Shown here: piece by piece, positions 1 through 8,365 of the stretch | How positions within the stretch are numbered: the stretch's first letter is position 1 | How the letters are laid out: each line of letters opens with the position of its first letter | DNA from: Rhodococcus rhodnii | Lineage (GTDB): Bacteria > Actinomycetota > Actinomycetes > Mycobacteriales > Pseudonocardiaceae | Assembly (NCBI GenBank): GCA_000720375.1 | Contig: JOAA01000001.1 | Coordinates: 596,907-660,906, forward strand | Length of the DNA stretch: 64,000 nucleotides | Direction: 5' to 3' | The notes under the pieces: generated by a model | Told to the model about the DNA's origin: nothing | The model's input: the letters and a program-made list of their open reading frames with translations, nothing else | Databases searched by the model: none | Program-made: the position numbers and the translations under genes

Positions 1-1
1 C

Positions 2-67
2 ACACTCGGCGGAGCCACCGCGCAGTTGCGGAAAATCGGCGCCGCGCTCGCGTCAACCCCGGTTTGA
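2..67 (+). CDS. C-terminal tail of a gene entering from the left (partial)
   Basis: The first bases read open in frame 2 for 21 codons to a TGA at 65-67. The tail resembles an ordinary helical C-terminus with G/C-rich third positions. It overlaps the end of the following minus-strand gene by 15 bp, a common convergent arrangement in this window. Too little is present to name a family. Confidence 0.35.
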   Translation, partial: TLGGATAQLRKIGAALASTPV

Positions 68-700
68 CCGTACGTAGTCGCTTGTGGCCGAACCGAGGGC
101 CAGGATCAGCCCGATCAGCGGCATGATCGCGAAGATCACCGGGACGACCGCGAACGCGGTTTTGAGGTCCTGCGCGAACTCCGGGAGGATGGCGTCGCTC
201 GTGTCGATCGCGAGGATGCTGACCAGGTAGTAGGCACTGATCGCCAGCTCGACCACGGCACCGACGAGGTACAGCACGCGAGACGTGCCGGACAGCAACT
301 GCACCGAACCGAAGATCAGCAGAAGCAGGCCGAGGAGCTGGGCGATCGCCAGTCCCCACGCGATCGCCGCGCCGGAGCCCTGGGCCGACGCCGAACCGAA
401 CAGGCCGAAGAAGACGAGGCCGGTCGTGATCAGGGTAAGGCCGGCTTGGATGAACCCGAGCACGGCGGCACCGGTTGCCGATCCCGGCCGGGCGTACAGC
501 GGCTGGCCGTAACCCATGCCGTAGCCGCCGGGTCCCGCCGCATACGCCGGCTGCTGGTACATGGGCTGCCCGCCAGGCGGTGTCTGTGGGTAGCCGTACT
601 GTTGCTGTGCCGGATACTGTGCCGGATATTGGGGCGGGCCGAATCCCGGGACTGGTGACTGGTTTGCGGGATACGGCTGCTGACCGTACTCATTGGACAT
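53..700 (-). CDS. Hypothetical membrane protein with Pro/Gln/Tyr-rich N-terminus
   Basis: 215 aa from an ATG at 700. Residues 1 to about 75 are low-complexity and rich in Pro, Gln, Gly and Tyr, with QYPAQ-type repeats typical of cytoplasmic tails of actinobacterial envelope proteins. About four hydrophobic helices follow (roughly residues 78-105, 112-135, 140-165 and 180-205). No catalytic motif is visible. The next gene on the same strand encodes another small four-helix protein, and the two may be related. The function is unknown; a structural or envelope-stress role is only a guess. Confidence 0.7.
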   Translation of the reverse strand: MSNEYGQQPYPANQSPVPGFGPPQYPAQYPAQQQYGYPQTPPGGQPMYQQPAYAAGPGGYGMGYGQPLYARPGSATGAAVLGFIQAGLTLITTGLVFFGLFGSASAQGSGAAIAWGLAIAQLLGLLLLIFGSVQLLSGTSRVLYLVGAVVELAISAYYLVSILAIDTSDAILPEFAQDLKTAFAVVPVIFAIMPLIGLILALGSATSDYVRSNRG

Positions 701-828
701 GCGGACTCCTCGGGACACCGGGGTGACGTCGCCGAGTATGTCGCCGGGTCACGCGAATTCGTGACGTTTTAAGGCAGATTGGCACCGTTGGCGACCGAAC
801 GGCCGCGGAACGTGCCCTTCCGGGCAGT

Positions 829-1158
829 TCACCGCCCTGGCGGCAGCCAGCGGCCGGTCGCCGGGACGAGTGCGAACACCAATCCGATCACCGGGCCCAT
901 CAGCATCACGATCACCCATCCCGCCATTTCGGGCAAGACCAGATAGGTGCTCACCAAGACCAATTCGATGATCACAGCGGCGACGTAGACCCAGCGTGTG
1001 ATGCCGACGAACAGCAGCAACGACCCGATCGCCAACAGCAACGAACACGGCAGCAGGACCAGTGTGCCGATCGCGCCGAACAGCTGGACGCACGCCCAGC
1101 AGCAGCCGAACAGGACAGCCGCGAGCACCGAGCCGGGTCTGGAGTAGTGGTCGACCAT
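829..1158 (-). CDS. Small hypothetical membrane protein
   Basis: 109 aa from an ATG at 1158. A TTG one codon upstream is a less likely start. The protein is almost entirely hydrophobic, with about four predicted transmembrane helices and a short polar C-terminus. Layout and hydrophobic pattern resemble the membrane half of the neighbouring 215-aa protein without its Pro/Gln-rich tail. The two lie 128 bp apart on one strand and may be co-transcribed. No recognised family. Confidence 0.6.
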   Translation of the reverse strand: MVDHYSRPGSVLAAVLFGCCWACVQLFGAIGTLVLLPCSLLLAIGSLLLFVGITRWVYVAAVIIELVLVSTYLVLPEMAGWVIVMLMGPVIGLVFALVPATGRWLPPGR

Positions 1159-1227
1159 CAATCCCCCTCGGGGACCACTATCCCATGGGACGCAACAATT
1201 GCGCGGGCTCGTAAGCAGGTCGAGACC

Positions 1228-1246
1228 ATGCGGTCCACGGTGGACC
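1228..1246. terminator. Palindrome just after a minus-strand gene end
   Basis: A 9-base inverted repeat (GCGGTCCAC / GTGGACCGC) sits 3 bp beyond the stop of the minus-strand DUF6463-like gene. It could fold as a 7-bp stem with a 5-nt loop. No U-tract is present, as is usual in actinobacteria. Confidence 0.4.
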
Positions 1247-1248
1247 GC

Positions 1249-1635
1249 TCAGGGACGCACCAGCAGCATTCCGACCGGGATGAGCCCGAGCGGGAACCCG
1301 GACGGCTCCATCAGCAGCGAGCAGACGAGCACCCACGCGCCGAGAATCCACGGCACGAACCTGGGAACCGGCAGCCCCTGCTTCGCCAACCAGCCAACGA
1401 CAAGGCCCAGGATCAGCACGGGAACCGCGAAGCTGCCGATACTGGCCCAGAACAGCCCTTCGGCTTCCGGGATCGGCGTCAATCCCTTGAACCACAACGC
1501 GCCGCCGAGCCACTCCGGAACCGCGTCGACGGACGCCACCCCGAAGCCCACCAGATGCACCGCGGCGATGATCACCATGAGCCGTCCGGCCCATAACGTT
1601 CGCCTAGAAACGGAACTCACAGTTTCGATACTCAT
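1249..1635 (-). CDS. DUF6463-like membrane protein
   Basis: 128 aa with an ATG at 1635 and about four hydrophobic helices (near residues 14-35, 58-80, 85-100 and 105-122). The helical layout and the VHLVGFG-type first helix resemble the small DUF6463 membrane family (recalled, not searched). It is transcribed divergently from a TetR regulator with only 19 bp between start codons, and a 34-bp near-palindrome covers its first codons. This suggests it is the TetR protein's main target. Function unknown; such pairs often handle a hydrophobic ligand. Confidence 0.65.
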   Translation of the reverse strand: MSIETVSSVSRRTLWAGRLMVIIAAVHLVGFGVASVDAVPEWLGGALWFKGLTPIPEAEGLFWASIGSFAVPVLILGLVVGWLAKQGLPVPRFVPWILGAWVLVCSLLMEPSGFPLGLIPVGMLLVRP

Positions 1636-1643
1636 AGTTCCGT
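1610..1643. promoter_or_regulatory. Probable TetR operator
   Basis: A near-palindrome with 14-base arms (ACGGAACTCACAGT and ACTCATAGTTCCGT, 11 of 14 pairs complementary) and a 6-base spacer lies across the start of the divergent membrane gene, 12 bp from the tetR start codon. Its position suits autorepression and repression of the divergent gene. Confidence 0.5.
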
Positions 1644-1654
1644 ATGATGGCCCG

Positions 1655-2242
1655 ATGCGGACTTCGGCACAAGCGGGCGGACGCCCCAGAGACAGTCGCG
1701 TCGATCACGCCATCCAGACCACGGTCCGCGAACTGCTCGCCGAGGTCGGCTATGCCAGCCTGACGATGGACCTGGTCGCGGCCAGAGCGGGGATCGGTAA
1801 AGCGGCCATCTACCGGCGGCACGCGTCCAAAGCCGAGATGGTCTTCTCAGCCGTGGTGCACGGCATGGACCTGCAGCCCGTCGCGGACACCGGCTCCCTG
1901 CGCACCGACCTGCGGGGCACCGTGATCGACGTGCTTGGTCGGGTCTCTGAACCCAGCGTGCGGGCGGGAACTCCGACCTTCCTCGCCGAGCTCGCCGTCA
2001 ACAAGGAGATGTCAGCACGGTTCCAGTCGACCTTGGTGGCACGGGAGACCGCGTGTGTGGAGACAGTCTTGGACCGGGCCGTCGCTCGCGGTGAGATACG
2101 CCGCAAGCCCGACCCTGCCGTCGTGCACGCCACGATCTTGGGCACGGTGACCGCGTGGCTGCACATGCTCCAGCGGGACGACTACGCCGATCTGCCCGAC
2201 CAGCTCGCCGACATCCTGACCAACGGGCTCACAGGCTCTTGA
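1655..2242 (+). CDS. TetR/AcrR family regulator
   Basis: 195 aa from an ATG at 1655. Residues about 15-65 form a typical TetR helix-turn-helix (TMDLVAARAGIGKAAIYRR), followed by an all-helical ligand-binding domain. It has no special likeness to KstR or KstR2 and is best read as the local regulator of the divergent DUF6463-like gene. Its 3' end overlaps the converging NMO-type gene by 14 bp. The ligand is unknown. Confidence 0.85.
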   Translation: MRTSAQAGGRPRDSRVDHAIQTTVRELLAEVGYASLTMDLVAARAGIGKAAIYRRHASKAEMVFSAVVHGMDLQPVADTGSLRTDLRGTVIDVLGRVSEPSVRAGTPTFLAELAVNKEMSARFQSTLVARETACVETVLDRAVARGEIRRKPDPAVVHATILGTVTAWLHMLQRDDYADLPDQLADILTNGLTGS

Positions 2243-3317
2243 GTCGCGCCAGCGTTTCCTTGGTCTCCCGCAGCAAATTCTCCATCACTTCAGCCACCGG
2301 ACGGACTTGTGACATCCGGCCGACGATCTGGCCGACTGGCATCGAGACGACGGCCGGGTCGTTGGCCCGCTGGATTCGGTTGTGTGCCTCCGCGACCAAC
2401 AAGTTCTGCAACGGCATCGGCAACGGGTCGGGCGCGTCTTCCTCCGCCCACGCGTCCGTCCACTTCGTCTTCAGCAGCCGGGCCGGTTTGCCGGTGTAGA
2501 TCCGGGTTCGGACGGTGTCGCTGGATGTCGCGCCCAGCAAGGCTTCCTGCATCGCGGACTCGCCGAGGGACTCGGTGTATTCCGCAGTGGTCAGCCAGTA
2601 GGAGCCCATCCATACGCCGTCCGCGCCCAACGCCAACGCCGCCGCGACCTGCCGGCCGGTGCCGATCCCGCCGGCCGCGAGCACTGGAACGTCAACGGCG
2701 TCAACGATTTCCGGTACGAGTACCATGGTGGCGATCTCGCCTGTGTGGCCACCGGCCTCGTAGCCCTGCGCCACAACGATGTCCACGCCGTTGCGCACGT
2801 GGTTGCGGGCGTGCTCGGCTTTGCCCGCCAACGCGGCCACCAGGACGCCATGGTCGTGGGCGCGTTCAATGACGTCCGCAGGCGGCGAGCCGAGCGCGTT
2901 GGCGATCAGTTTGACCGGATGCTCCAGTGCAACGTCCACATGCGATCGTGCCACCGAGTGCAGCCAGCCGAGGACGCCGGCCCGCCCTTCACCCGCGAGC
3001 GGCGGGACGCCAAGGCGTTGCAACGTCCGTTCGACGAAGTCCTTGTGCCCCGGCGGGATCAGCTTGTCCAGATCGAGCGCCGCGCCCTCGGTCGGGATCT
3101 TCGCGGGCATCACCACGTCGACGCCATAGGGCTTGCCGTCGGTGTTCTCGTCCATCCAGTCGAGGACCTTGGCGAGCTCGGCCGCGTCGTTGAACCGGAC
3201 GCAGCCGAGAACACCAAGGCCGCCCGCCCGGCTGATCGCGGCGGCCACATGCTCGGATGGCGTGAAGCCGACGATCGGATACTCGATCCCCAGCGTGTCA
3301 CACAGCGAAGTTCGCAC
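2229..3317 (-). CDS. Nitronate monooxygenase-like flavoprotein (NMO/2-nitropropane dioxygenase family)
   Basis: 362 aa, GTG start at 3317. TIM-barrel flavoprotein with an FMN-phosphate-binding run (AGGIGTGRQVAAALALGADG) and the QGYEAGGHTG segment typical of the family. The start shares one base with the fadD19 stop codon, so the two are translationally coupled and the enzyme probably belongs to sterol side-chain breakdown. A second member of this superfamily, IpdC, is encoded at 20.5 kb, but the two are only distantly alike. True nitronate oxidation is unlikely here; a redox step on a steroid or acyl-CoA is inferred. Confidence 0.8.
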   Translation of the reverse strand: MRTSLCDTLGIEYPIVGFTPSEHVAAAISRAGGLGVLGCVRFNDAAELAKVLDWMDENTDGKPYGVDVVMPAKIPTEGAALDLDKLIPPGHKDFVERTLQRLGVPPLAGEGRAGVLGWLHSVARSHVDVALEHPVKLIANALGSPPADVIERAHDHGVLVAALAGKAEHARNHVRNGVDIVVAQGYEAGGHTGEIATMVLVPEIVDAVDVPVLAAGGIGTGRQVAAALALGADGVWMGSYWLTTAEYTESLGESAMQEALLGATSSDTVRTRIYTGKPARLLKTKWTDAWAEEDAPDPLPMPLQNLLVAEAHNRIQRANDPAVVSMPVGQIVGRMSQVRPVAEVMENLLRETKETLARLKSL

Positions 3318-4921
3318 TATTTCACCGCTACCGTCGTGTGTTCGGTGGCTTCATGTTCGTTCGCGTACGCGATGGCCCACCGGTAGTCCGGCTTTCCACT
3401 CGGCGACCGCTTGATCTCGTCGACTATCCACAAGCTGCGTGGCACCTTGTAGCCGGCGATGTCGTTGCGAGCATGGGCGTCCAGTTCGGACAGTGTGGGC
3501 GTCTTGCCTGGCCGCGGTTGCACGACTGCGGCGACGCGTTGGCCGAACCGTTCGTCCGGGACACCGATCACCAGCGCGTCGAACACGTCCGGGTGCGACT
3601 TCAAGGCGCCTTCCACCTCTTCGGGGAATACCTTCTCGCCACCGGTGTTGACGCACATGTTGCCGCGGCCGAGCAGCGTGACCGTGCCGTCTTCCTCGAC
3701 CCGCGCGAAGTCGCCCGGCACCACGTAACGCTTTCCGTTGACCTCGGTGAACAACGCCTTGGTCTTGGCTTCGTCCTTGTAGTACCCCAACGGGATGTTC
3801 CCGCCGCGGGCGAGCCTGCCGACAACACCAGGTGGCACAGGCTTGTTGTCGTCGTCGATCACGGTGTTGTCCGCGTCGATCTTGACGCGCGGTCCGCCGC
3901 GATGGTCGGCTCCCTTTTGGACGATGCTCAGTCCGGAGAACCCGGCCTCCGACGAGCCGATCGAGTCGGTGATCACCACGTTCGGCAACGCGGCCAGATA
4001 CTGTTCCTTGACCGATGGCGAGAACAACGCCGCCGTGCTCGCGATCGCGACCACAGAGGACGTGTCGTACTCGCGTTCCTGCAACGCTTCGATCATCGGC
4101 CGGGCCATCGCGTCACCGGTGATCAGAATGACTTGCGCCTTGTGCTCCTCGATCGTCCGCCAGACCTCGTGCGGCTCGAACTGGGGAATGAGAACGACTG
4201 TGCCACCGGAGAACAGGCTCTGGAACGTCGCCCACTGCGTGGCACCGTGGATCATCGGCGGGATGGGGAACCGGACCAGGCTGAACTGCAGACCGGTGTT
4301 GGCCTGCTGCCATTCGTCCTCGATCTTGGCGCCGGTCATGAAGTCGATGCCACCGCCGAGGACACGCCACACGTCCTCGTGCCGCCACACCACACCCTTG
4401 GGATTTCCCGTGGTGCCACCGGTGTAGAGGATGTAGGTGTCATCAGCGCTGCGCGGCGCGAAGTCCCGGTCGGGACTGCCCTGACTGAGAGCCTCCTCGT
4501 ACTCGCAGCCGGAGTAGTCCAGCCCCGAGTCATCATCAACAACAATAACGTGTTCCAGTTTGTTGGTTCTTGCCGCCGCGACCTTGTCGGCGTAACACCG
4601 CTCGTGCACCAGTGCCACCAGGTCCGCGTCCTCGAAGATGTAGCGGAGTTCGCTTGCCACGTAGCGGTAGTTGACGTTCACCGCCACGGCCCGCAGCTTG
4701 TACGCGGCCAGCATGGTCTCGACCGCTTGAATGGAGTTCCGGGAGTACACACCCACGTGTGAACCCTTGCCGACGCCCTGCGCGGCCAGATAGTGCGCGA
4801 GCCGGTTGACACGTTCCTCCAACTGGGAGTAGGTGACCCGGCGCTCGCCGCAGATCGCGGCGATCCGCTCGGGCACGACATCAACGGCGTGCTCGACGAG
4901 ATCGGCGATGTTGAAGGTCAC
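3317..4921 (-). CDS. fadD19: Steroid side-chain acyl-CoA ligase FadD19
   Basis: 534 aa, GTG start at 4921. ANL-superfamily ligase with the AMP-binding loop [13 protein letters not shown] and a C-terminal [11 protein letters not shown] segment carrying the conserved Lys. The [18 protein letters not shown] start and the [10 protein letters not shown] motif match actinobacterial FadD19, which activates C26/C27 steroid acids with CoA and is needed for C24-branched (plant sterol) side chains. An upstream ATG at 4939 would add six residues but lies inside the KstR-type box, so the GTG is preferred. It is divergent from echA19, as in M. tuberculosis, and coupled to the downstream NMO-type gene. Confidence 0.9.
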   Translation of the reverse strand: MTFNIADLVEHAVDVVPERIAAICGERRVTYSQLEERVNRLAHYLAAQGVGKGSHVGVYSRNSIQAVETMLAAYKLRAVAVNVNYRYVASELRYIFEDADLVALVHERCYADKVAAARTNKLEHVIVVDDDSGLDYSGCEYEEALSQGSPDRDFAPRSADDTYILYTGGTTGNPKGVVWRHEDVWRVLGGGIDFMTGAKIEDEWQQANTGLQFSLVRFPIPPMIHGATQWATFQSLFSGGTVVLIPQFEPHEVWRTIEEHKAQVILITGDAMARPMIEALQEREYDTSSVVAIASTAALFSPSVKEQYLAALPNVVITDSIGSSEAGFSGLSIVQKGADHRGGPRVKIDADNTVIDDDNKPVPPGVVGRLARGGNIPLGYYKDEAKTKALFTEVNGKRYVVPGDFARVEEDGTVTLLGRGNMCVNTGGEKVFPEEVEGALKSHPDVFDALVIGVPDERFGQRVAAVVQPRPGKTPTLSELDAHARNDIAGYKVPRSLWIVDEIKRSPSGKPDYRWAIAYANEHEATEHTTVAVK

Positions 4922-4931
4922 CGACCCAAAG

Positions 4932-4945
4932 TAGAACATGTTACT
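4932..4945. promoter_or_regulatory. KstR-type box, fadD19/echA19
   Basis: TAGAACATGTTACT fits TnnAACnnGTTnn with only the last base off. It lies in the 63-bp gap between divergent fadD19 and echA19, so one KstR dimer could repress both. Confidence 0.65.
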
Positions 4946-4984
4946 GTTCTGAACAATCCCCCGTTCCGCGCAGGAAGGAACTCG

Positions 4985-5758
4985 ATGGACTGCCTGGTCG
5001 AGCAGCAGGGGCACGTACTCATCGTGACCATGAACCGCCCGGAGGCACGCAACGCGTTGTCCGCGGAGATGATGGCGATCATGCGTTCGGCCTGGGACCA
5101 GGTCGACAGCGATGAATCGATTCGGGCGTGCGTCCTGACCGGTGCGGGCGGGGCGTTCTGCGCGGGCGCGGACCTGAAGGCGATGACATCGAAGCACCCC
5201 GGTGACACCGCGTCCGACTGGGATCTCTCGGTGATCGAGCCGTTGTTGAAAGGCCGCCGGCTGACCAAGCCGTTGATCGCGGCCGTCGAAGGCCCGGCGA
5301 TCGCGGGCGGAACGGAGATCCTGCAAGCAACGGACATCCGGGTAGCCGGGGAGAGCGCCCGTTTCGGTGTTTCGGAGCCGCGTTGGGGTCTGTTCCCGCT
5401 GGGCGGGTCGGCGGTTCGCTTGCCCAGGCAGATCCCGTACACCGTCGCGTGCGATCTTCTGCTGACCGGCCGCCACATCACCGCGGCGGAGGCTTTGCGG
5501 TTCGGCTTGATCGGTCACGTGGTCCCGGACGGCCAGGCGCTCACCAAGGCTCTGGAGCTGGCGTCGTTGATCGCCGCCAACGGCCCGCTGGCTGTGCAGG
5601 CGATCCTGCGCACGATCCGGGAAACCGAGGGTATGGCGGAGAACGACGCGTTCAAGATCGACGCTCGGCTGGGCATCGAAGTCTTCCGTAGCGAGGACGC
5701 CAAGGAAGGGCCCCGGGCTTTCGCCGAGAAGCGCAAACCCGAGTTCCGCGGCCGGTAG
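4985..5758 (+). CDS. echA19: Enoyl-CoA hydratase EchA19
   Basis: 257 aa, ATG at 4985 preceded by GGAAGG. Crotonase fold: oxyanion-hole loops around [15 protein letters not shown] and [17 protein letters not shown], and a glutamate-bearing [11 protein letters not shown] segment. The sequence and its head-to-head position with fadD19 match EchA19, which hydrates the 2-enoyl-CoA side chain of 3-oxo-steroids. Expected to be KstR-controlled through the box at 4932-4945. The stop lies 3 bp before the first copy of a dispersed palindrome that separates it from a converging ligase gene. Confidence 0.88.
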   Translation: MDCLVEQQGHVLIVTMNRPEARNALSAEMMAIMRSAWDQVDSDESIRACVLTGAGGAFCAGADLKAMTSKHPGDTASDWDLSVIEPLLKGRRLTKPLIAAVEGPAIAGGTEILQATDIRVAGESARFGVSEPRWGLFPLGGSAVRLPRQIPYTVACDLLLTGRHITAAEALRFGLIGHVVPDGQALTKALELASLIAANGPLAVQAILRTIRETEGMAENDAFKIDARLGIEVFRSEDAKEGPRAFAEKRKPEFRGR

Positions 5759-5761
5759 AGC

Positions 5762-5805
5762 TCGTGAGTGTTTTGGCCGGTTAGAACCGGCCAAAACACT
5801 CACGA
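5762..5805. repeat. 44-bp dispersed palindrome, copy 1 (perfect)
   Basis: Two perfectly complementary 21-base arms (beginning TCGTGAGTGTTTTGG) flank a 2-base loop, AG. It lies between the converging echA19 and acyl-CoA synthetase genes, where it could act as a bidirectional terminator. Copies 2 and 3 lie at 15414 and 16470. Confidence 0.85.
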
Positions 5806-5809
5806 TCCT

Positions 5810-7327
5810 TCACCGGTACGTCGCGCGGAGCTTTCGCTTGTACAGCTTGCCGTTCGGGTCGCGCGGCAGCTCCTCGATGTAGTCGATGCTGCGCGGCAAC
5901 TTGAACTTGGCCAACCGCGACCGCGCGTACTCCAGCAGCTCCTCGGTCAGCGCATCATCCGGAGTGACGCCAGGAGCGGGCTGCACGACGGCCTTGATCT
6001 CCTCGCCCCAATCGGCGTGCGGCAAACCGAAGACCGCGATGTCCGCGACCTTGGGATGCACCGCGAGCTCGCCCTCGATCTCCGCCGGATAGATGTTCAC
6101 GCCGCCCGAAATAATCATGTCGGCCTTGCGGTCGTGCAGGTACAGGTACCCGTCCTCGTCCAGATGCCCGACATCGCCCAGCGTGAACAAGTCCCCGACC
6201 CGCGCGGCCAAAGTCTTCGCCTTGTCCTTGTGGTACTCGAAAGTCGAAGCGCCCATCTTCATGTACACCAAGCCGGGTTCACCCACCGGCATGTCGTTGC
6301 CGTCGTCATCAAGCACCCGCACGACCGACCCCGGCCAAGCCTTGCCCACAGAACCCGGCTTCTGAAGCCATTCCTCGGCCGTAATCGACGTCCCGCCGCC
6401 TTCAGTCGCCGCGTAGTACTCGACGACAACCGGCCCCCACCACTCGAGCATCCGTCGTTTCGTCTCAAGAGGACACGGCGCTGCGCCGTGAATCATCACG
6501 CGCAACGAGGAAACGTCGTAACGAGACCGCACATCCTCTGGCAACGCGAGGAGTCGATGGAACTGGGTCGGCACCATGTGGCTGTGGGTCACCCGGTGCT
6601 CCTGGATCAGCCGGAGCATCTCCTCGGGATCCCACTTCTCCATCAGCACGACCGTGTGTCCCATTTGGATCGAAATGCCCGCGAAGTTCAGCACCGCCGT
6701 GTGGTACAGCGGCGATCCGCAGATGTGCACGTGGTCGTCGAACGGTTTGATCCCGAAGATCCCGAAGAACCACATCGACGCGGGCGGAACGTCGTCCGGA
6801 TCCGCGCCGGTCAACGGACGCCGCACGCCCTTCGGACGCCCTGTCGTCCCCGACGTGTAGACCATCGGCGCGCCGGAGGTCCGGTTGTCCGGACGCCCAG
6901 GCCCGGCGGAAGCGCCCAGCGACGACAAAGGCTGGAAGCCCGGTATGTCACCGACCGAGTACTTCGCCTCGATTCCGCTTCCGGCTTCCACCGCCATGTC
7001 GGCGAAGCGCGAGTGCGCGATGAAGACCTTGGCCCCGCTGTCCTCGATGATGTACGCGACCTCGGGCCCGACCAGGTGCCAGTTCACCGGTACGACGTAC
7101 AGCCCGGTCTGCAGCACCGCGAAGTACAGCGCCAGCAGGTCGGCCGAGTTGGGCAGCGCCATCACGACCGTGTCGCCGGGTTCCAGCCCCAACTCCTGGA
7201 ACCCGCGGCCGAACCTGTTGGCTCGCGTTGCCAGCTCTTGGTAGGTCACCACGGCACCGTCCGGGTCGACGACGGCCGGATGATCGGGCAGGTCAGCGGC
7301 GATGTTCCAGAGCCCTATCGCGGTCAT
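5810..7327 (-). CDS. Acyl-CoA synthetase (FadD family)
   Basis: 505 aa, ATG at 7327. ANL fold with the P-loop VYTSGTTGRPKGVRRP, the acyl-site motif YYAATEGGG, the hinge GDVGHLDEDGYLYLHDRKADM and a C-terminal DPNGKLYKRKL Lys motif. Two KstR-type boxes lie upstream in the gap shared with the divergent DUF35-ltp operon, so it should belong to sterol side-chain activation. Its length is near that of FadD17 (C24-branched side chains), but identity by eye is not decisive, so no symbol is given. Confidence 0.85.
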   Translation of the reverse strand: MTAIGLWNIAADLPDHPAVVDPDGAVVTYQELATRANRFGRGFQELGLEPGDTVVMALPNSADLLALYFAVLQTGLYVVPVNWHLVGPEVAYIIEDSGAKVFIAHSRFADMAVEAGSGIEAKYSVGDIPGFQPLSSLGASAGPGRPDNRTSGAPMVYTSGTTGRPKGVRRPLTGADPDDVPPASMWFFGIFGIKPFDDHVHICGSPLYHTAVLNFAGISIQMGHTVVLMEKWDPEEMLRLIQEHRVTHSHMVPTQFHRLLALPEDVRSRYDVSSLRVMIHGAAPCPLETKRRMLEWWGPVVVEYYAATEGGGTSITAEEWLQKPGSVGKAWPGSVVRVLDDDGNDMPVGEPGLVYMKMGASTFEYHKDKAKTLAARVGDLFTLGDVGHLDEDGYLYLHDRKADMIISGGVNIYPAEIEGELAVHPKVADIAVFGLPHADWGEEIKAVVQPAPGVTPDDALTEELLEYARSRLAKFKLPRSIDYIEELPRDPNGKLYKRKLRATYR

Positions 7328-7337
7328 ACGGCAAACT

Positions 7338-7351
7338 TAGAACGTGTTACA
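7338..7351. promoter_or_regulatory. KstR-type box 1, fadD/DUF35 intergenic
   Basis: TAGAACGTGTTACA fits TnnAACnnGTTnnA exactly. It lies 11 bp upstream of the minus-strand ligase start. Confidence 0.7.
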
Positions 7352-7394
7352 AGTCGAGACAAGGCCTGGAGTGACCGAGGTTTGCCAGCCCAGC

Positions 7395-7408
7395 GATAAC
7401 GTGTTTCA
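7395..7408. promoter_or_regulatory. KstR-type box 2, fadD/DUF35 intergenic
   Basis: GATAACGTGTTTCA fits the KstR consensus except for the first base. It lies 9 bp before the GTG of the DUF35 gene, placing one box beside each divergent promoter. Confidence 0.55.
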
Positions 7409-7416
7409 CTTTCTGC

Positions 7417-8358
7417 GTGACCCAGCTCAGCGCACCGCTCGACGTCGAATTCGACTACACCCGGTCGCTCGGCCCGGTCCTGGGCAGATTCATGACCGGC
7501 CTGCGGGACCGACGGATCGAAGGCATCCGCGGCGACGACGGCCGCGTGCATGTCCCGCCGGTCGAATACGACTCGATCACCGCACGCAAACTCACCGAGT
7601 GGGTCGAGGTCGCGCCCGCGGGCACCGTCCAGACGTGGGCGTGGGTCCCGGAACCCGACGATGGCCAGCCGCTGGCGCATCCGTTCGCGTGGGCTTTGAT
7701 CAAGCTCGACGGCGCCGACACCGCCATGCTGCACGCCGTCGACGTCCCCGGCCCTGAGCACATGAGCACCGGGATGCGTGTCCGGGTGCGGTGGGCGGCC
7801 GAACCGGTCGGGAGCATGCACGACATCGCGTGCTTCGAGCCCGGCGAGGCCGTGGAGACCGAGTCCACGCAAGGCGAACCGGTCACGATGCTGACGAGTC
7901 CCGTTCGCCTGCACTACACGCACTCGGCTTCGGCGGAGGAAACGAGATATCTCAACGGCTTGCTGGAAGGGCGCTTGCTGGGGCAGCGATGCCCGAAGTG
8001 CCAGAAGGTCTACATTCCGCCACGTGGCGCGTGCCCGACCGACGGAGTGCCCACAGTGGACGAGGTCGAACTGCCGGATCGCGGCACGATCACGACGTTC
8101 TGCATCGTCAATCTCCCGTTCCTCGGTCAGCGCATCAAACCGCCTTACGTGACCGCGTACATCCTGCTTGACGGCGCCGATATCGCCTTCCAGCACCTGA
8201 TTCTGGGGTGTGAAGCCGCCGAGGTACGGATGGGCATGCGCGTGAAAGCAGCGTGGCGGCCCCGCGAGGAATGGCAGCCGTCGCTGGCCAACATCGACCA
8301 CTTCGAACCGAGCGGTGAACCGGACGCGCCGTTCGAAACCTACTCCCAGCACCTGTGA
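7417..8358 (+). CDS. Tandem DUF35 OB-fold protein, partner of Ltp aldolases
   Basis: 313 aa, GTG start at 7417. Residues about 20-145 form a DUF35-like OB-fold without a zinc ribbon. Residues about 165-300 form a second one with a CPKC...C zinc ribbon (GQRCPKCQKVYIPPRGACP). The layout and position before ltp4-ltp3 match Rv3521 of the M. tuberculosis KstR regulon. DUF35 proteins bind SCP-x-like thiolase folds; for the Ltp2 aldolase they are required for activity (recalled). The likely role is as a structural and CoA-binding partner for the two following proteins. Its stop is 8 bp before the ltp4 start. Confidence 0.85.
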   Translation: MTQLSAPLDVEFDYTRSLGPVLGRFMTGLRDRRIEGIRGDDGRVHVPPVEYDSITARKLTEWVEVAPAGTVQTWAWVPEPDDGQPLAHPFAWALIKLDGADTAMLHAVDVPGPEHMSTGMRVRVRWAAEPVGSMHDIACFEPGEAVETESTQGEPVTMLTSPVRLHYTHSASAEETRYLNGLLEGRLLGQRCPKCQKVYIPPRGACPTDGVPTVDEVELPDRGTITTFCIVNLPFLGQRIKPPYVTAYILLDGADIAFQHLILGCEAAEVRMGMRVKAAWRPREEWQPSLANIDHFEPSGEPDAPFETYSQHL

Positions 8359-8365
8359 GGCACCG

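Noticed and set aside
3338..4762. Plus-strand reading frame opposite fadD19
   Set aside because: Antisense shadow of fadD19, which has clear ligase motifs.
4922..5803. N-terminal extension of fadD19 as far as 5803
   Set aside because: The extra 294 residues are antisense to echA19 and begin in the palindrome. The ligase family starts near NIADLVEHA.
5768..7399. Plus-strand reading frame opposite the acyl-CoA synthetase
   Set aside because: It starts inside palindrome copy 1 and its translation is Arg/His-rich; the minus strand has clear ANL motifs.
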